A stretch of DNA of 38,944 bases from an uncultured Bacteroidales bacterium (GCA_903824935.1 CAIJYT010000028.1:1-38944), one strand, 5' to 3'. Shown: positions 24,448 to 32,911, counted from the first letter of the stretch. Notes: generated by a model from the letters alone, not told the origin. Numbers and translations are program-made.

Positions 24448-25896
24448 TTATCCTACGCTCCCCTCCAAACTGATGGAAAGCAGCTTCTGTGCCTCCACAG
24501 CAAACTCCATCGGCAGTTGTTTAAGAACTTCCTTGGCATATCCGTTTACAATAAGGCCGATGGCGCTTTCGGCATTCATGCCTCGCTGCTGGCAGTAAAA
24601 GAGCTGGTCCTCGCTGATCTTCGAAGTTGTTGCTTCATGCTCAACGATGGATGATTTATTCTCAACCTGGATATAAGGCCAGGTATGAGCCCCGCAGGCG
24701 GAACCCAGCAGCAATGAGTCGCACTGGCTGTAATTTCTGCTGTTTGTGGCATTCTTCGAAATGCGGACAAGTCCGCGGTAAGAATTATTGCTTTTACCTG
24801 CGGATATCCCTTTGGAAATGACTGTGCTTTTGGTGTTCCTGCCAAGGTGCATCATCTTGGTCCCGGTATCGGCCTGCTGGTGATTGTTGGTCACGGCAAC
24901 CGAATAGAATTCTCCAACGCTGTTGTCGCCCAGGAGTATGCAGGAGGGGTATTTCCAGGTAACGGCCGAGCCTGTTTCGACCTGCGTCCAGGAGATCTTG
25001 GAATTGCTTCCCTTGCATATCCCTCGCTTGGTAACGAAATTGTAGATGCCGCCTTTGCCGTTTTTATCTCCAGGGTACCAGTTCTGCACTGTCGAATATT
25101 TGACCTGGGCATCTTTCATGGCTACGATCTCGACAACAGCTGCGTGAAGCTGGTTCTCATCGCGCTGGGGAGCTGTGCAGCCTTCCATATAACTTACATA
25201 TGCGCCTTCGTCGGCAACAATCAGTGTACGTTCAAACTGACCGGTATTTGCGGCATTGATCCTGAAATAAGTGGATAATTCCACCGGGCAGCGCACCCCT
25301 TTCGGGATGTAGCAGAACGAACCGTCGCTGAAGACAGCCGAGTTCAATGAAGCATAATAGTTATCGGTGTAGGGAACCACGGAGCCAAGGTATTGCTTTA
25401 CCAGGTCCGGGTGATTCTGAACAGCCTCGCTCATAGAACAGAAGAGAATTCCATACTTGGCAAGGGTTTCCGAAAATGTTGTCTTCACCGATACGCTGTC
25501 GATAACAGCATCTACAGCCACACCTGCAAGTTTCTTCTGCTCATCAAGCGATATGCCGAGCTTATCGAAGGTAGCCAGTAGTTCAGGGTCAACCTGGTCG
25601 AGACTCTCGTATTGCTTTTTCTTTTTAGGGGCGGCATAAAAGTAGATATCCTGGAAATCGATAGGCGGGATATCCAGGTGAGCCCAGGTGGGCAGTTTCA
25701 TGGTAAGCCAATGCCTGTAGGCCTTCAGCCTGAACTCAAGCATGAATGCAGGTTCGTTCTTTTTTGCAGAAATAAACCTTACCGTGTCTTCACTCAGTCC
25801 CTTCGGAGCATATTCTGTTTCTATATCGGTGACAAAGCCGTATTTATAATCGCTTTGGGTGACTTCGCCTATGATTTTATTCTGATCGGATTCCAT
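24448..25896 (-). CDS. sufB: SufB, SUF scaffold component
   Basis: The 482-residue scaffold protein contains [36 protein letters not shown] (about residues 222-257), the beta-helix segment [36 protein letters not shown], and the C-terminal [12 protein letters not shown]-like and [35 protein letters not shown] region. It is the first gene of the SUF operon and has a good TAnnTTTG element 18 bp upstream. With SufC and SufD it builds Fe-S clusters from SufS/SufE-derived sulfur. Length is normal and no disruption is seen. Confidence 0.97.
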   Translation of the reverse strand: MESDQNKIIGEVTQSDYKYGFVTDIETEYAPKGLSEDTVRFISAKKNEPAFMLEFRLKAYRHWLTMKLPTWAHLDIPPIDFQDIYFYAAPKKKKQYESLDQVDPELLATFDKLGISLDEQKKLAGVAVDAVIDSVSVKTTFSETLAKYGILFCSMSEAVQNHPDLVKQYLGSVVPYTDNYYASLNSAVFSDGSFCYIPKGVRCPVELSTYFRINAANTGQFERTLIVADEGAYVSYMEGCTAPQRDENQLHAAVVEIVAMKDAQVKYSTVQNWYPGDKNGKGGIYNFVTKRGICKGSNSKISWTQVETGSAVTWKYPSCILLGDNSVGEFYSVAVTNNHQQADTGTKMMHLGRNTKSTVISKGISAGKSNNSYRGLVRISKNATNSRNYSQCDSLLLGSACGAHTWPYIQVENKSSIVEHEATTSKISEDQLFYCQQRGMNAESAIGLIVNGYAKEVLKQLPMEFAVEAQKLLSISLEGSVG

Positions 25897-25913
25897 GTTA
25901 CAAATTGTCCCTG

Positions 25914-25921
25914 CAAAGATA
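25914..25921 (-). promoter_or_regulatory. Candidate -7 promoter element for the SUF operon
   Basis: The minus strand reads TATCTTTG, a close match to TAnnTTTG, 18 bp before the sufB start. No clear -33 TTG is seen. I recognise no IscR- or Fur-like operator. Confidence 0.55.
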
Positions 25922-26047
25922 AATTAATTAGGTATTCGGGTACCTGTTTAGGAGGAGATTTTTTTATTCAGCATGGTTTAATAGCAAAGGTAGGAAAAAT
26001 CGGGATGCAGGATGGGGTAAAGCTGCGCATTGCCGATGCCTTATGAT

Positions 26048-26139
26048 GGCACTTCGTGCCGATCCAAGTTACAGGATGTAATCAATGGTATAAACCCCGG
26101 GGCAAGCCCCGGCCCCAGATTCCGCAGCAAGCGGGGAAT
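26048..26139. repeat. Cluster of small GC-rich hairpins in the sufB-MFS gap
   Basis: Three hairpins lie close together: GGCAC-TTC-GTGCC (26048-26060), CCGGGG-CAAG-CCCCGG (26097-26112) and ATTCCGC...GCGGGGAAT (26119-26139). They lack T-tracts, so simple terminators are unlikely. They are in the 337 bp divergent gap, which otherwise holds the sufB promoter and a CATCCTG array. Confidence 0.5.
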
Positions 26140-26155
26140 TTACCGGGAGTGATTA

Positions 26156-26195
26156 AATCCTGCATCCTGCATCCTGTATCCTGTATCCTGCATCT
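26156..26195. repeat. Period-7 array CATCCTG/TATCCTG
   Basis: Five and a half units (AATCCTG, CATCCTG, CATCCTG, TATCCTG, TATCCTG, CATCTCA) end about 40 bp before the MFS gene. Confidence 0.9.
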
Positions 26196-26233
26196 CATTT
26201 CATTCTGTATATTTACTTCAGAAATTAAGTAAT

Positions 26234-27454
26234 ATGACAACAGAGAACTTCAGAATTTACAATTATCGCTGGCTCATCCTTTTTATCTTTATGGGTGTGG
26301 TTGCTGTAAACCAGCTCCTTTGGATTACTTTCGCCCCCATCACAGGCAGCGCTGCAACGTTTTACAATGTTTCCGATCTCAGCATCGGGCTGTTGTCCAT
26401 GGTTTTCATGTTCGTTTTCATTCTCGTTTCGATACCTGCATCCTGGATCCTTGATACTTACGGGATCAGGGTAGCCGTTGGGATAGGGACAGTCTTTACT
26501 GGTATTTTCGGGCTGATGCGCGGCATAATGGCTGATAATTTCACCTGGGTTTTTATCGCACAGGTCGGGATAGCCATTGGCCAGCCCTTCCTGCTGAATG
26601 CCATGACCAGCGTTGCTGCACGCTGGTTTCCGATCAGGGAAAGGGCGATGGCATCAGGGCTTGGGTCGCTTGCAATGTACCTTGGAATTGTCGTCGGTAT
26701 GGCATTGACACCTTTCCTTGTAGTTCATTCCGGGATAAGAAGTATGCTTGTAGGCTACGGTATCGTTTCTGTAACCGCCACAATTATCTTCCTTATTTTT
26801 GTTCGGGAACGCCCGCCAACACCGGCCTGTCCTCCGGGACAGGAAGAGCGCTCACTGGTGTTTGACGGCCTGAAAAACATGCTAAGAAATAAAAATTATA
26901 TCCTTTTACTTGTCATTTTCTTTTTCGGCCTCGGGGTGTTCAATGCTGTTGCAACTTGGATAGAGGAGATCGTCAGGCCAAGAGGTTTCACCATCACCCA
27001 GGCAGGGATGGCAGGAGGATTGATGATCTTCGGGGGCCTTGCAGGCGCCGTTGTTATCTCATGGCTCTCCGACCATTATCAAAGAAGGGTTCCTTTTATT
27101 CTCCTGGCCTTATCGGCATCATGCCTGGGATTGCTTGGGATCACTTTTGCAACAACCTATCCTGTATTGCTGTGTTCCTCTTTTGTTATAGGCTTTTTCC
27201 TTCTCAGCGCCGGTCCGGTAGGTTTCCAGTACGGGGCCGAAATTGCCTATCCCGCTCCGGAAGGCACGTCCAACGGCTTGCTCCTCCTGATGGGTCAGAT
27301 ATCAGGAATCATTTTTATTTTTGGGATGGATGCGTTCAAATCACCAGGTACCGGGTCAATGACGCTATCGCTAGTTATACTTGCAGGCTTGCTTTTCATC
27401 TCGTTCCTGTTTGCGATGAGGCTGAAGGAATCGACACTGCTGGGGAAAAAATGA
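26234..27454 (+). CDS. MFS transporter resembling the FLVCR heme/choline carrier branch
   Basis: The 406-residue protein has 12 predicted membrane spans. Its opening YRWLILFIFMGVVAVNQLLWITFAPI, then LSIGLLSMVFMFVFILVSIPASWILDTYGIR and ARWFPIRERAMASGLGSLAMYLGIVVGMAL, resemble the eukaryotic FLVCR family of major-facilitator carriers (heme, choline or ethanolamine) more than typical sugar or drug MFS proteins. Substrate is therefore a guess. The central cytoplasmic loop (about residues 193-205, RERPPTPACPPGQEERS) contains a perfect 7-bp DNA hairpin. The gene is divergent from sufB and ends at repeat copy D. Confidence 0.88.
   Translation: MTTENFRIYNYRWLILFIFMGVVAVNQLLWITFAPITGSAATFYNVSDLSIGLLSMVFMFVFILVSIPASWILDTYGIRVAVGIGTVFTGIFGLMRGIMADNFTWVFIAQVGIAIGQPFLLNAMTSVAARWFPIRERAMASGLGSLAMYLGIVVGMALTPFLVVHSGIRSMLVGYGIVSVTATIIFLIFVRERPPTPACPPGQEERSLVFDGLKNMLRNKNYILLLVIFFFGLGVFNAVATWIEEIVRPRGFTITQAGMAGGLMIFGGLAGAVVISWLSDHYQRRVPFILLALSASCLGLLGITFATTYPVLLCSSFVIGFFLLSAGPVGFQYGAEIAYPAPEGTSNGLLLLMGQISGIIFIFGMDAFKSPGTGSMTLSLVILAGLLFISFLFAMRLKESTLLGKK
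26826..26843. repeat. Perfect hairpin within the MFS central loop codons
   Basis: CCTGTCC-TCCG-GGACAGG is a 7-bp perfect stem with a 4-nt loop, encoding part of TPACPPGQE between TM6 and TM7. It may be a trapped small repeat. Confidence 0.55.
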
Positions 27455-27693
27455 GAAGCGAAGCATTTTAATCAGACTGCTATGTGAAAAGCGAAGCACA
27501 TCACACAAGCTGCTTTCGCTCGCATATTTGCATCGCGGCTTTCTCTCGCATATTTGCATCGCGGCTACGGTTGCTGCGTCGCTCAGTTATCAATTTACCG
27601 AAGGCCAGACCGGATGTATTTCGCTCCTTGCACCTGATGCCGCTGATGCAAAATGCTTCGCTCCATAAAATACGGCTTGTGTGAAGTGCTTCA
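27455..27693 (+). repeat. Dispersed hairpin repeat, copy D, with outer stem and duplicated left arm
   Basis: The inner arms are GCATATTTGCATCGCGGC (27548-27565) and GCCGCTGATGCAAAATGC (27639-27656) around a 73-nt loop with TACGGTTGCTGCGTCGCTCA and TTCGCTCCTTGCACCTGAT. The clamp is reversed (GCGGC/GCCGC) relative to copies A, C and E. A second, outer stem pairs GAAGCACATCACACAAGC (about 27493-27510) with GGCTTGTGTGAAGTGCTTC (27674-27692). The left arm is duplicated at 27517-27540. The element starts right after the MFS stop and fills most of the gap to thiL. Confidence 0.85.
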
Positions 27694-27700
27694 CTTTTCC

Positions 27701-27708
27701 TAATTTTG
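27701..27708 (+). promoter_or_regulatory. Candidate thiL promoter: -7 element with spaced -33 TTG
   Basis: TAATTTTG matches TAnnTTTG. A TTG at 27677-27679 lies 21 bp upstream, inside the outer right arm of repeat copy D. This is the only candidate promoter here with a well-spaced -33 box. Two TTTCGCT-like heptamers (27722-27736) lie downstream. Confidence 0.5.
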
Positions 27709-27754
27709 CAACCAATTTCATTTTTCGCTTTTCGCTTTTTTTAAAAGAACCCCA

Positions 27755-28831
27755 ATGTCAAAGCAACCAACAAACGACACGCCCTCCAGCCTTACCCCAT
27801 TATCTGAGATCGGCGAGTTTGGACTTATCGAACATCTTACCGGTAATATAAAACTTTACCATAAAGAAACCATCAAAGGTGTGGGAGACGACGCCGCAGT
27901 CATCGATGCAGGAGAAAATGCAATCCTGCTGTCGACCGATCTGCTGGTCGAAGGAATACATTTCGACATGATCTATACCCCCTTGTTGCACCTGGGATAT
28001 AAAGCAGCCGTGGTCAATATTTCCGACATCGCCGCCATGAATGGTATTCCCAAACAGATCACCGTTTCTGTTGCCGTTTCCAGCCGTTTCTCGGTCGAAG
28101 CCCTTGACGAGCTGTACAAAGGTCTCATGATGGCTTGTGAACGCTACAAGGTGGATCTTGTGGGAGGTGACACCTCATCCAGCAACAAAGGCCTTATTTT
28201 ATCGGTAAGCATACTCGGCGAAGCAAAAAAGGAAGAAGTGGTTTACCGCAGCGGGGCGAAATCAGGCGACCTGATCTGCGTTACCGGTGACCTGGGTAGT
28301 GCATACATGGGACTTTTGCTGCTCGAGAGGGAAAAGAAGGTTTTCCAAGTCAATCCCGACATGCAGCCGGAGCTTGAAGGTTACGATTACCAGATTGGCC
28401 GGCAGCTTAAACCTGAAGCCCGGACCGATATCCGGGAAAAATTAAAACAGCTTGGAATCAAGCCCACTTCCATGATCGACATTTCCGACGGTCTTGCTTC
28501 CGAAACTCTTCACCTCTGCAAGCAATCAGGCACAGGTTGCAGGCTTTACGAAGAAAAGATCCCCATCAACCCACAGACCAGGGAGCTTAGCATGGAATTC
28601 AAGATCATCCCCTCGGTTGCCGCCCTTTCGGGTGGGGAGGATTATGAATTGCTTTTCACCATTGATCAATCTGACTACGACAAGATAAAGGACGCCGAAG
28701 ACATAAGTATCATAGGGCATATGACAGGCAGTGAAGAAGGCAAGGCCATGGTGACTTCCGACAACAAGCAGATAGAACTGACGGCCCAGGGCTGGGACGG
28801 TATGAAAGATGACGGAGCCGGGTCGAGATGA
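27755..28831 (+). CDS. thiL: Thiamine-monophosphate kinase
   Basis: The 358-residue enzyme phosphorylates thiamine monophosphate to the diphosphate cofactor. PurM/ThiL-fold motifs are GEFGLIEHL, GVGDDAAVID (about residues 43-52), LLSTDLLVEGIHFD (about 58-71), DLVGGDTSSSNKGLILSVSILGE (about 130-152) and the C-terminal SIIDISDGLASE-like and SGGEDYELLFTID segments. Length and motifs are normal. It is preceded by repeat copy D and a candidate promoter. The acyltransferase gene follows 36 bp downstream. No TPP riboswitch was recognised upstream. Confidence 0.96.
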   Translation: MSKQPTNDTPSSLTPLSEIGEFGLIEHLTGNIKLYHKETIKGVGDDAAVIDAGENAILLSTDLLVEGIHFDMIYTPLLHLGYKAAVVNISDIAAMNGIPKQITVSVAVSSRFSVEALDELYKGLMMACERYKVDLVGGDTSSSNKGLILSVSILGEAKKEEVVYRSGAKSGDLICVTGDLGSAYMGLLLLEREKKVFQVNPDMQPELEGYDYQIGRQLKPEARTDIREKLKQLGIKPTSMIDISDGLASETLHLCKQSGTGCRLYEEKIPINPQTRELSMEFKIIPSVAALSGGEDYELLFTIDQSDYDKIKDAEDISIIGHMTGSEEGKAMVTSDNKQIELTAQGWDGMKDDGAGSR

Positions 28832-28867
28832 TAAAACCGGCGATATCAATAATACCGGGCTCCTGAA

Positions 28868-29935
28868 ATGAAACAGCTTGGGCGTGTATACGGGCTGGAT
28901 TCATTAAGGGCGGTCGCGGCGCTTACGGTTCTCCTCGGCCATATTGAACTGGTCAAGTCAAACCTGGGCCTTCCCAACCTCTCGCATATCCCTTTTTTCG
29001 ACCAGGCAGGCCATAACGGGGTGCTGCTGTTCTTTGTCATCAGCGGGTACATCATAACCCGCCTGCTGCTTGAGGAGCACAAGAAAACAGGCACTGTCAG
29101 CATCCGCAGGTTTTACATGAGGCGTATCCTGAGGATCTGGCCCTTGTATTTCTTCATCCTCTTAAGCACCATGCTGATCTATGGATACAAACCCGGCTGG
29201 ACTACCGGGATACTGTGTTTTACCATACTTGCCAACGTGGCCCATGCATTGGGTCAGGGATGGCTGGTCAGCCCGCAAATATGGTCAATAGGCGCAGAAG
29301 AACAGTTTTATCTTTTCTGGCCGTCTCTGGTCAGGTATCTTAATAAACACCTTGCGTGGGTTCTTATCCTGATCATCACAGGCTATTCTGCACTCCCGTA
29401 TTTCCTGAGATTCATCCTTGAGGTTTCGGGATGGGCCGATCCCCGGAACATGAAATTCATCGATGTGTTTTTTTACGGGACAAAGTTCAACCTGCTGGCC
29501 CTGGGTGGGCTTCTTGCATATTGCCAGAATCAGGATTACAGATTCCTGAAATGGTTTCACCAGGGCCGGTTCTCCCTCGTCTTTGTGATCCTCCCTTTTG
29601 CATTATGGTTCAGCGGATGGCACCCCTTGTATATGGCTGATGTGATCCTCGGCCTCCTGTTCGCCCTCATGCTGGCCAATGTGACTGTTAACCATTATCC
29701 CGCATTTAATAATAAGGTCCTGGATTACCTGGGCAAAATATCCTACGGGATATACATGTTCCATTGGGTGGTTATCATGTTCCTTACTACCATGCTTTCG
29801 GGCCTCCTTAGAATCAATTACATCCCCTGGGATATTGCCTTGTATACCTTATCTGTGCTCATCACCTTGATAATCTCCTCAGTCTCTTACCACACACTCG
29901 AAAACTATTTCCTGAACCTGAAAAAAAGATTTTGA
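28868..29935 (+). CDS. Acyltransferase 3 family membrane protein (OafA/YrhL-like)
   Basis: The 355-residue integral membrane protein has about ten membrane spans. The family signatures are YGLDSLRAVAALTVLLGHIELV at the N-terminus (catalytic His), FFVISGYIITRLLLEEHKKTGTVSIRRFYMRRILRIWPLYF, and PQIWSIGAEEQFYLFWP. Such enzymes O-acylate cell-surface polysaccharides, lipids or peptidoglycan. No SGNH domain is fused. No glycan genes flank it, so its acceptor cannot be guessed. It follows thiL closely and may share its transcript. Confidence 0.93.
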   Translation: MKQLGRVYGLDSLRAVAALTVLLGHIELVKSNLGLPNLSHIPFFDQAGHNGVLLFFVISGYIITRLLLEEHKKTGTVSIRRFYMRRILRIWPLYFFILLSTMLIYGYKPGWTTGILCFTILANVAHALGQGWLVSPQIWSIGAEEQFYLFWPSLVRYLNKHLAWVLILIITGYSALPYFLRFILEVSGWADPRNMKFIDVFFYGTKFNLLALGGLLAYCQNQDYRFLKWFHQGRFSLVFVILPFALWFSGWHPLYMADVILGLLFALMLANVTVNHYPAFNNKVLDYLGKISYGIYMFHWVVIMFLTTMLSGLLRINYIPWDIALYTLSVLITLIISSVSYHTLENYFLNLKKRF

Positions 29936-30064
29936 TCACAGGAATGAACATCCACATAAGTAAAATATAAAGATTAACTTTATTATTGTGTAATTTTACC
30001 CACGGTGGATGTCGTGCAGCAATAAGAAAAGCGATTCCGTGTTATTTTGTAAACCAGACGAAAC

Positions 30065-30487
30065 ATGAACAGAAAACAATTTTTCAAAACTTCTGCAGTG
30101 GCTCTTGCAGGCATTGCCGTTAGCGGTAGTTTTCTTGAAAGTTGCAAAAAAAGCACCAGCGGGCCCCAGGGACCGACAGTCAACTTCACCCTTGACCTTA
30201 ATGCATCAAAAAATGCCGCCCTGGCCTCATCGGGAGGTTATGTTTATGAGCAGGGTGTGATCATCGCAAGGATCAACAGCATGACCGACGGTTTTATTGC
30301 TGTTGCCTCGGCCTGCACACACCAGGGATGTACGATTACTTTCGGTGCGGGATCCCAGTCATTTGTATGCCCCTGCCATGGAGGAGCATACGATCTCAAC
30401 GGTAACGTTACCTCGGGCCCCCCGCCCTATCCTATCAAACGTTATTCTGTCACAAGGAACGGCAATATTCTGACTGTAGCGGGCTAA
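30065..30487 (+). CDS. Stand-alone Rieske [2Fe-2S] lipoprotein
   Basis: The 140-residue exported protein starts MNRKQFFKTSAVALAGIAVSGSFLESCKK, with a lipobox-like LESC at Cys 27 and an RK-x-F context weakly resembling a Tat signal. The Rieske cluster motifs are CTHQGC (about residues 86-91) and CPCHGG (about 103-108), both complete, followed by the Pro-rich SGPPPYPIKRY. It should carry an electron-transfer Rieske centre in the periplasm. No cytochrome b or arsenite-oxidase-like partner gene is next to it, so its redox partner is unknown. The 129 bp before it is AT-rich with no clear promoter. Confidence 0.92.
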   Translation: MNRKQFFKTSAVALAGIAVSGSFLESCKKSTSGPQGPTVNFTLDLNASKNAALASSGGYVYEQGVIIARINSMTDGFIAVASACTHQGCTITFGAGSQSFVCPCHGGAYDLNGNVTSGPPPYPIKRYSVTRNGNILTVAG

Positions 30488-30508
30488 TGTTAACCTAAAT
30501 CAAATCGG

Positions 30509-31039
30509 ATGTATCAGAAAAAATCATTGGACAGCAAATCCTCTGCTGTACGGCCCCGGATAATTCCTGATAAAGAGCCAGTTGATTTTTTACTTGAGAT
30601 TGCAGGAATAGTTGCGATAATCGCCCTGCTGGCCCTCACCGCAATAAACTATAAAGGATTACCTGATCGTATACCGACACATTTTAACGGTTCAGGCCTG
30701 CCTGATGGCTATGGCGGTAAAGGCATGGTATGGCTGCTGCCGGGTATTACCGTCGTAATGTACATTGGCCTCAGTATTATCAACAGCTTTCCTCACAATT
30801 TCAATTTTCCGGTAAATATCACGGAGGAGAATGCCCCCCGCCTATACAGGCATGCCATGAGAAGCATAAGAATACTCAACCTGATGCTGGTGATACTGTT
30901 TTTTTACCTCACCTGGCAAACTATAGCTTTGGCAGGCGGGAAATCCGACGGACTGGGCTTTTTATTCCTGCCGGTCTCCATTTTTATTATCATGATCTTC
31001 ATTCTTTATATGGTAGTGAGGATGTATAAACTCAAATAG
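30509..31039 (+). CDS. DUF1648 domain membrane protein
   Basis: The 176-residue protein has about four membrane spans (about 29-49, 78-97, 128-146 and 153-171). Between the first two is the DUF1648 motif, DRIPTHFNGSGLPDGYGGKG. DUF1648 is also found at the N-terminus of SdpI-type immunity and membrane proteins; no SdpI C-terminal domain is fused here. Its function is not known. It follows the Rieske gene by 21 bp, and its stop is immediately followed by the uvrC TTG start. Confidence 0.85.
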   Translation: MYQKKSLDSKSSAVRPRIIPDKEPVDFLLEIAGIVAIIALLALTAINYKGLPDRIPTHFNGSGLPDGYGGKGMVWLLPGITVVMYIGLSIINSFPHNFNFPVNITEENAPRLYRHAMRSIRILNLMLVILFFYLTWQTIALAGGKSDGLGFLFLPVSIFIIMIFILYMVVRMYKLK

Positions 31040-32857
31040 TTGAGCGCCCTCAATAAATACTTTTCCCATCTCGAACCCATAATCAGGTCTTTGCCTGAGA
31101 AACCGGGAGTTTACCAGTATTTCGACGATAAAAACCGTATTATTTATGTAGGCAAGGCAAAGAACCTTAAGAAAAGGGTGAGCTCTTACTTTGTCAAGAT
31201 CAATTCGATCAGCGGCAAGGTACAGATGCTGGTGAGAAAGATTGCCGACATTAAATACATTGTTGTTGCGACGGAACAGGATGCTCTCCTGCTCGAGAAC
31301 AACCTCATCAAGAAATATCGCCCCCATTATAATGTGAGCCTTAAGGATGACAAAACTTTCCCCTGGATTTGCATTAAAAATGAACCTTTCCCAAGGATAT
31401 TCAGCACACGGACAGTGGTGAGGGATGGGTCCCAGTATTTTGGCCCATATGCAAATGTCAGGCTGATGCACACCCTGCTTGACCTTACCCGCCAGCTTTA
31501 TCCCATACGGAACTGCAACCTCAGGCTCACCGAAAAAAATATTGCCGCAGGGAAATTCAAGGTTTGCCTTGAATATCATATCGGCAACTGCAAAGGCCCG
31601 TGCGAGAGCCTGCAACCGGTTGAGGATTATGACCAGAGTATTGCAGCCATTAAGGACATCATTAAAGGGAATATTTCTTCTGTTGCCCGCCAGCTCAGGG
31701 AACTGATGATGAAATATGCTACCGGACTGGAGTTTGAAAAAGCCCATATCGTCAAGGAGAAGCTTGAACTTCTTGATAAATACCAGAGCAAGTCAACCGT
31801 TGTCAATCCATCCATCAATGATGTGGATGTTTTTTCAATCATTGCCGACGGACTGACTGCCTATGTTAACTACCTTAAGGTCATGAACGGGGCTATAATC
31901 CAGGTTCATACCATAGAGTTGCAGAAAAAGCTGGATGAAACACCTGAAGAGCTCCTTTCGATAGCAATTACTGATATCAGGCAGAGATTTGAAAGCAATT
32001 CACCCGAGATAATCCTCCCTTACATGCCCGATTTTGAGATGCCGGGGATCAGCTACATAATTCCGAAGATCGGGGATAAACGCAAACTGCTTGATCTTTC
32101 GGAAAGAAATGTCAGGTATTACCAGCTCGAAAAGGAGAGGCAAAAAGACCTGGTAGATCCCGAGCATAAGACTAAAAGGATTATGGATACCATGATGAAG
32201 GACTTGAGGATGACCGAGCCTCCGGCTCACATTGAGTGTTTCGACAATTCGAATATACAGGGCAGCAGTCCTGTTGCAGCCATGGTGTGCTTTAAGAACG
32301 GGAAACCCGATAAAAGCGAATACCGTCATTTTAATATTAAGACTGTGGAAGGGCCTGATGATTTCGCTTCTATGGAAGAGATCATTTACAGGCGTTATAA
32401 GCGTTTACTCGATGAAGAAAAACAATTACCCCAGCTGATTGTGGTCGACGGAGGCAAGGGACAGCTTAGTTCTGCCATCAGCAGCCTGGAAAAGCTTGGT
32501 CTCAGGGGAAAGGTCACCATCATAGGCATTGCAAAAAAACTTGAAGAGATCTATTATCCCAACGATCCTCTGCCCATGTACCTGGATAAAAAATCAGAGA
32601 CACTTCGCATTATACAGCAGATGCGTGATGAGGCCCACAGGTTCGGGATCACGCATCACCGCCGCCGCAGGGAAAAAGCAACACTGGCACCTCAGCTGAT
32701 GGAGATCGAAGGGATTGGATATACCCTGAACCAGAAACTTCTCTGGAGATTCAAATCGGTTAAAAACATCAGAGCCGCTTCACTGCCTGAACTCCAGGAA
32801 ACGATAGGCAAGGCGAAAGGGAAAGTGGTTTGGGATTATTTCCACGGGAAAGAGTGA
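31040..32857 (+). CDS. uvrC: UvrABC excinuclease subunit C
   Basis: The 605-residue nuclease makes both incisions in nucleotide excision repair. Domains are: GIY-YIG (about residues 15-95, KPGVYQYFDDKNRIIYVGKAKNLKKRVSSYF), a UvrB-binding UVR segment (about 200-235), the RNase H-like endonuclease (about 375-540, HIECFDNSNIQGSSPVAAMVCF and LIVVDGGKGQLSSA) and C-terminal helix-hairpin-helix (about 555-600). The start is TTG at 31040, directly after the upstream TAG. The next in-frame ATG is beyond the GIY-YIG motif, so TTG is essentially forced. Coupling to the DUF1648 gene is likely. Confidence 0.95.
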   Translation: MSALNKYFSHLEPIIRSLPEKPGVYQYFDDKNRIIYVGKAKNLKKRVSSYFVKINSISGKVQMLVRKIADIKYIVVATEQDALLLENNLIKKYRPHYNVSLKDDKTFPWICIKNEPFPRIFSTRTVVRDGSQYFGPYANVRLMHTLLDLTRQLYPIRNCNLRLTEKNIAAGKFKVCLEYHIGNCKGPCESLQPVEDYDQSIAAIKDIIKGNISSVARQLRELMMKYATGLEFEKAHIVKEKLELLDKYQSKSTVVNPSINDVDVFSIIADGLTAYVNYLKVMNGAIIQVHTIELQKKLDETPEELLSIAITDIRQRFESNSPEIILPYMPDFEMPGISYIIPKIGDKRKLLDLSERNVRYYQLEKERQKDLVDPEHKTKRIMDTMMKDLRMTEPPAHIECFDNSNIQGSSPVAAMVCFKNGKPDKSEYRHFNIKTVEGPDDFASMEEIIYRRYKRLLDEEKQLPQLIVVDGGKGQLSSAISSLEKLGLRGKVTIIGIAKKLEEIYYPNDPLPMYLDKKSETLRIIQQMRDEAHRFGITHHRRRREKATLAPQLMEIEGIGYTLNQKLLWRFKSVKNIRAASLPELQETIGKAKGKVVWDYFHGKE

Positions 32858-32862
32858 GGGGG

Positions 32863-32911
32863 GATGCGAGATGCAGGATATCCGACATCTCACATCTTAC
32901 ATCCTGAATCA
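32863..32911. repeat. Period-7 array GATGCAG/CACATCT between uvrC and the VanZ-like gene
   Basis: Seven units keep a 7-nt phase: GATGCGA, GATGCAG, GATATCC, GACATCT, CACATCT, TACATCC, TGAATCA. The last includes the stop codon of the VanZ-like gene. The two halves are roughly inverted, so it can fold back between the convergent genes. Confidence 0.7.

Noticed and set aside
25612-26046. 144-residue plus-strand ORF across the sufB start
   Set aside because: Most of it is the antisense shadow of sufB, and it covers the sufB promoter. No recognisable domain.
26097-26112. GC-rich hairpin read as an intrinsic terminator
   Set aside because: No T-tract follows on either strand, and it lies between divergent genes where a terminator is not expected.
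27455-27754. TPP riboswitch before thiL
   Set aside because: The gap is explained by repeat copy D, and the TPP aptamer core motifs (CUGAGA, ACCUGAUCUGG-like) are not arranged there. The CACCTGAT present is part of the repeat and occurs in all five copies next to unrelated genes.
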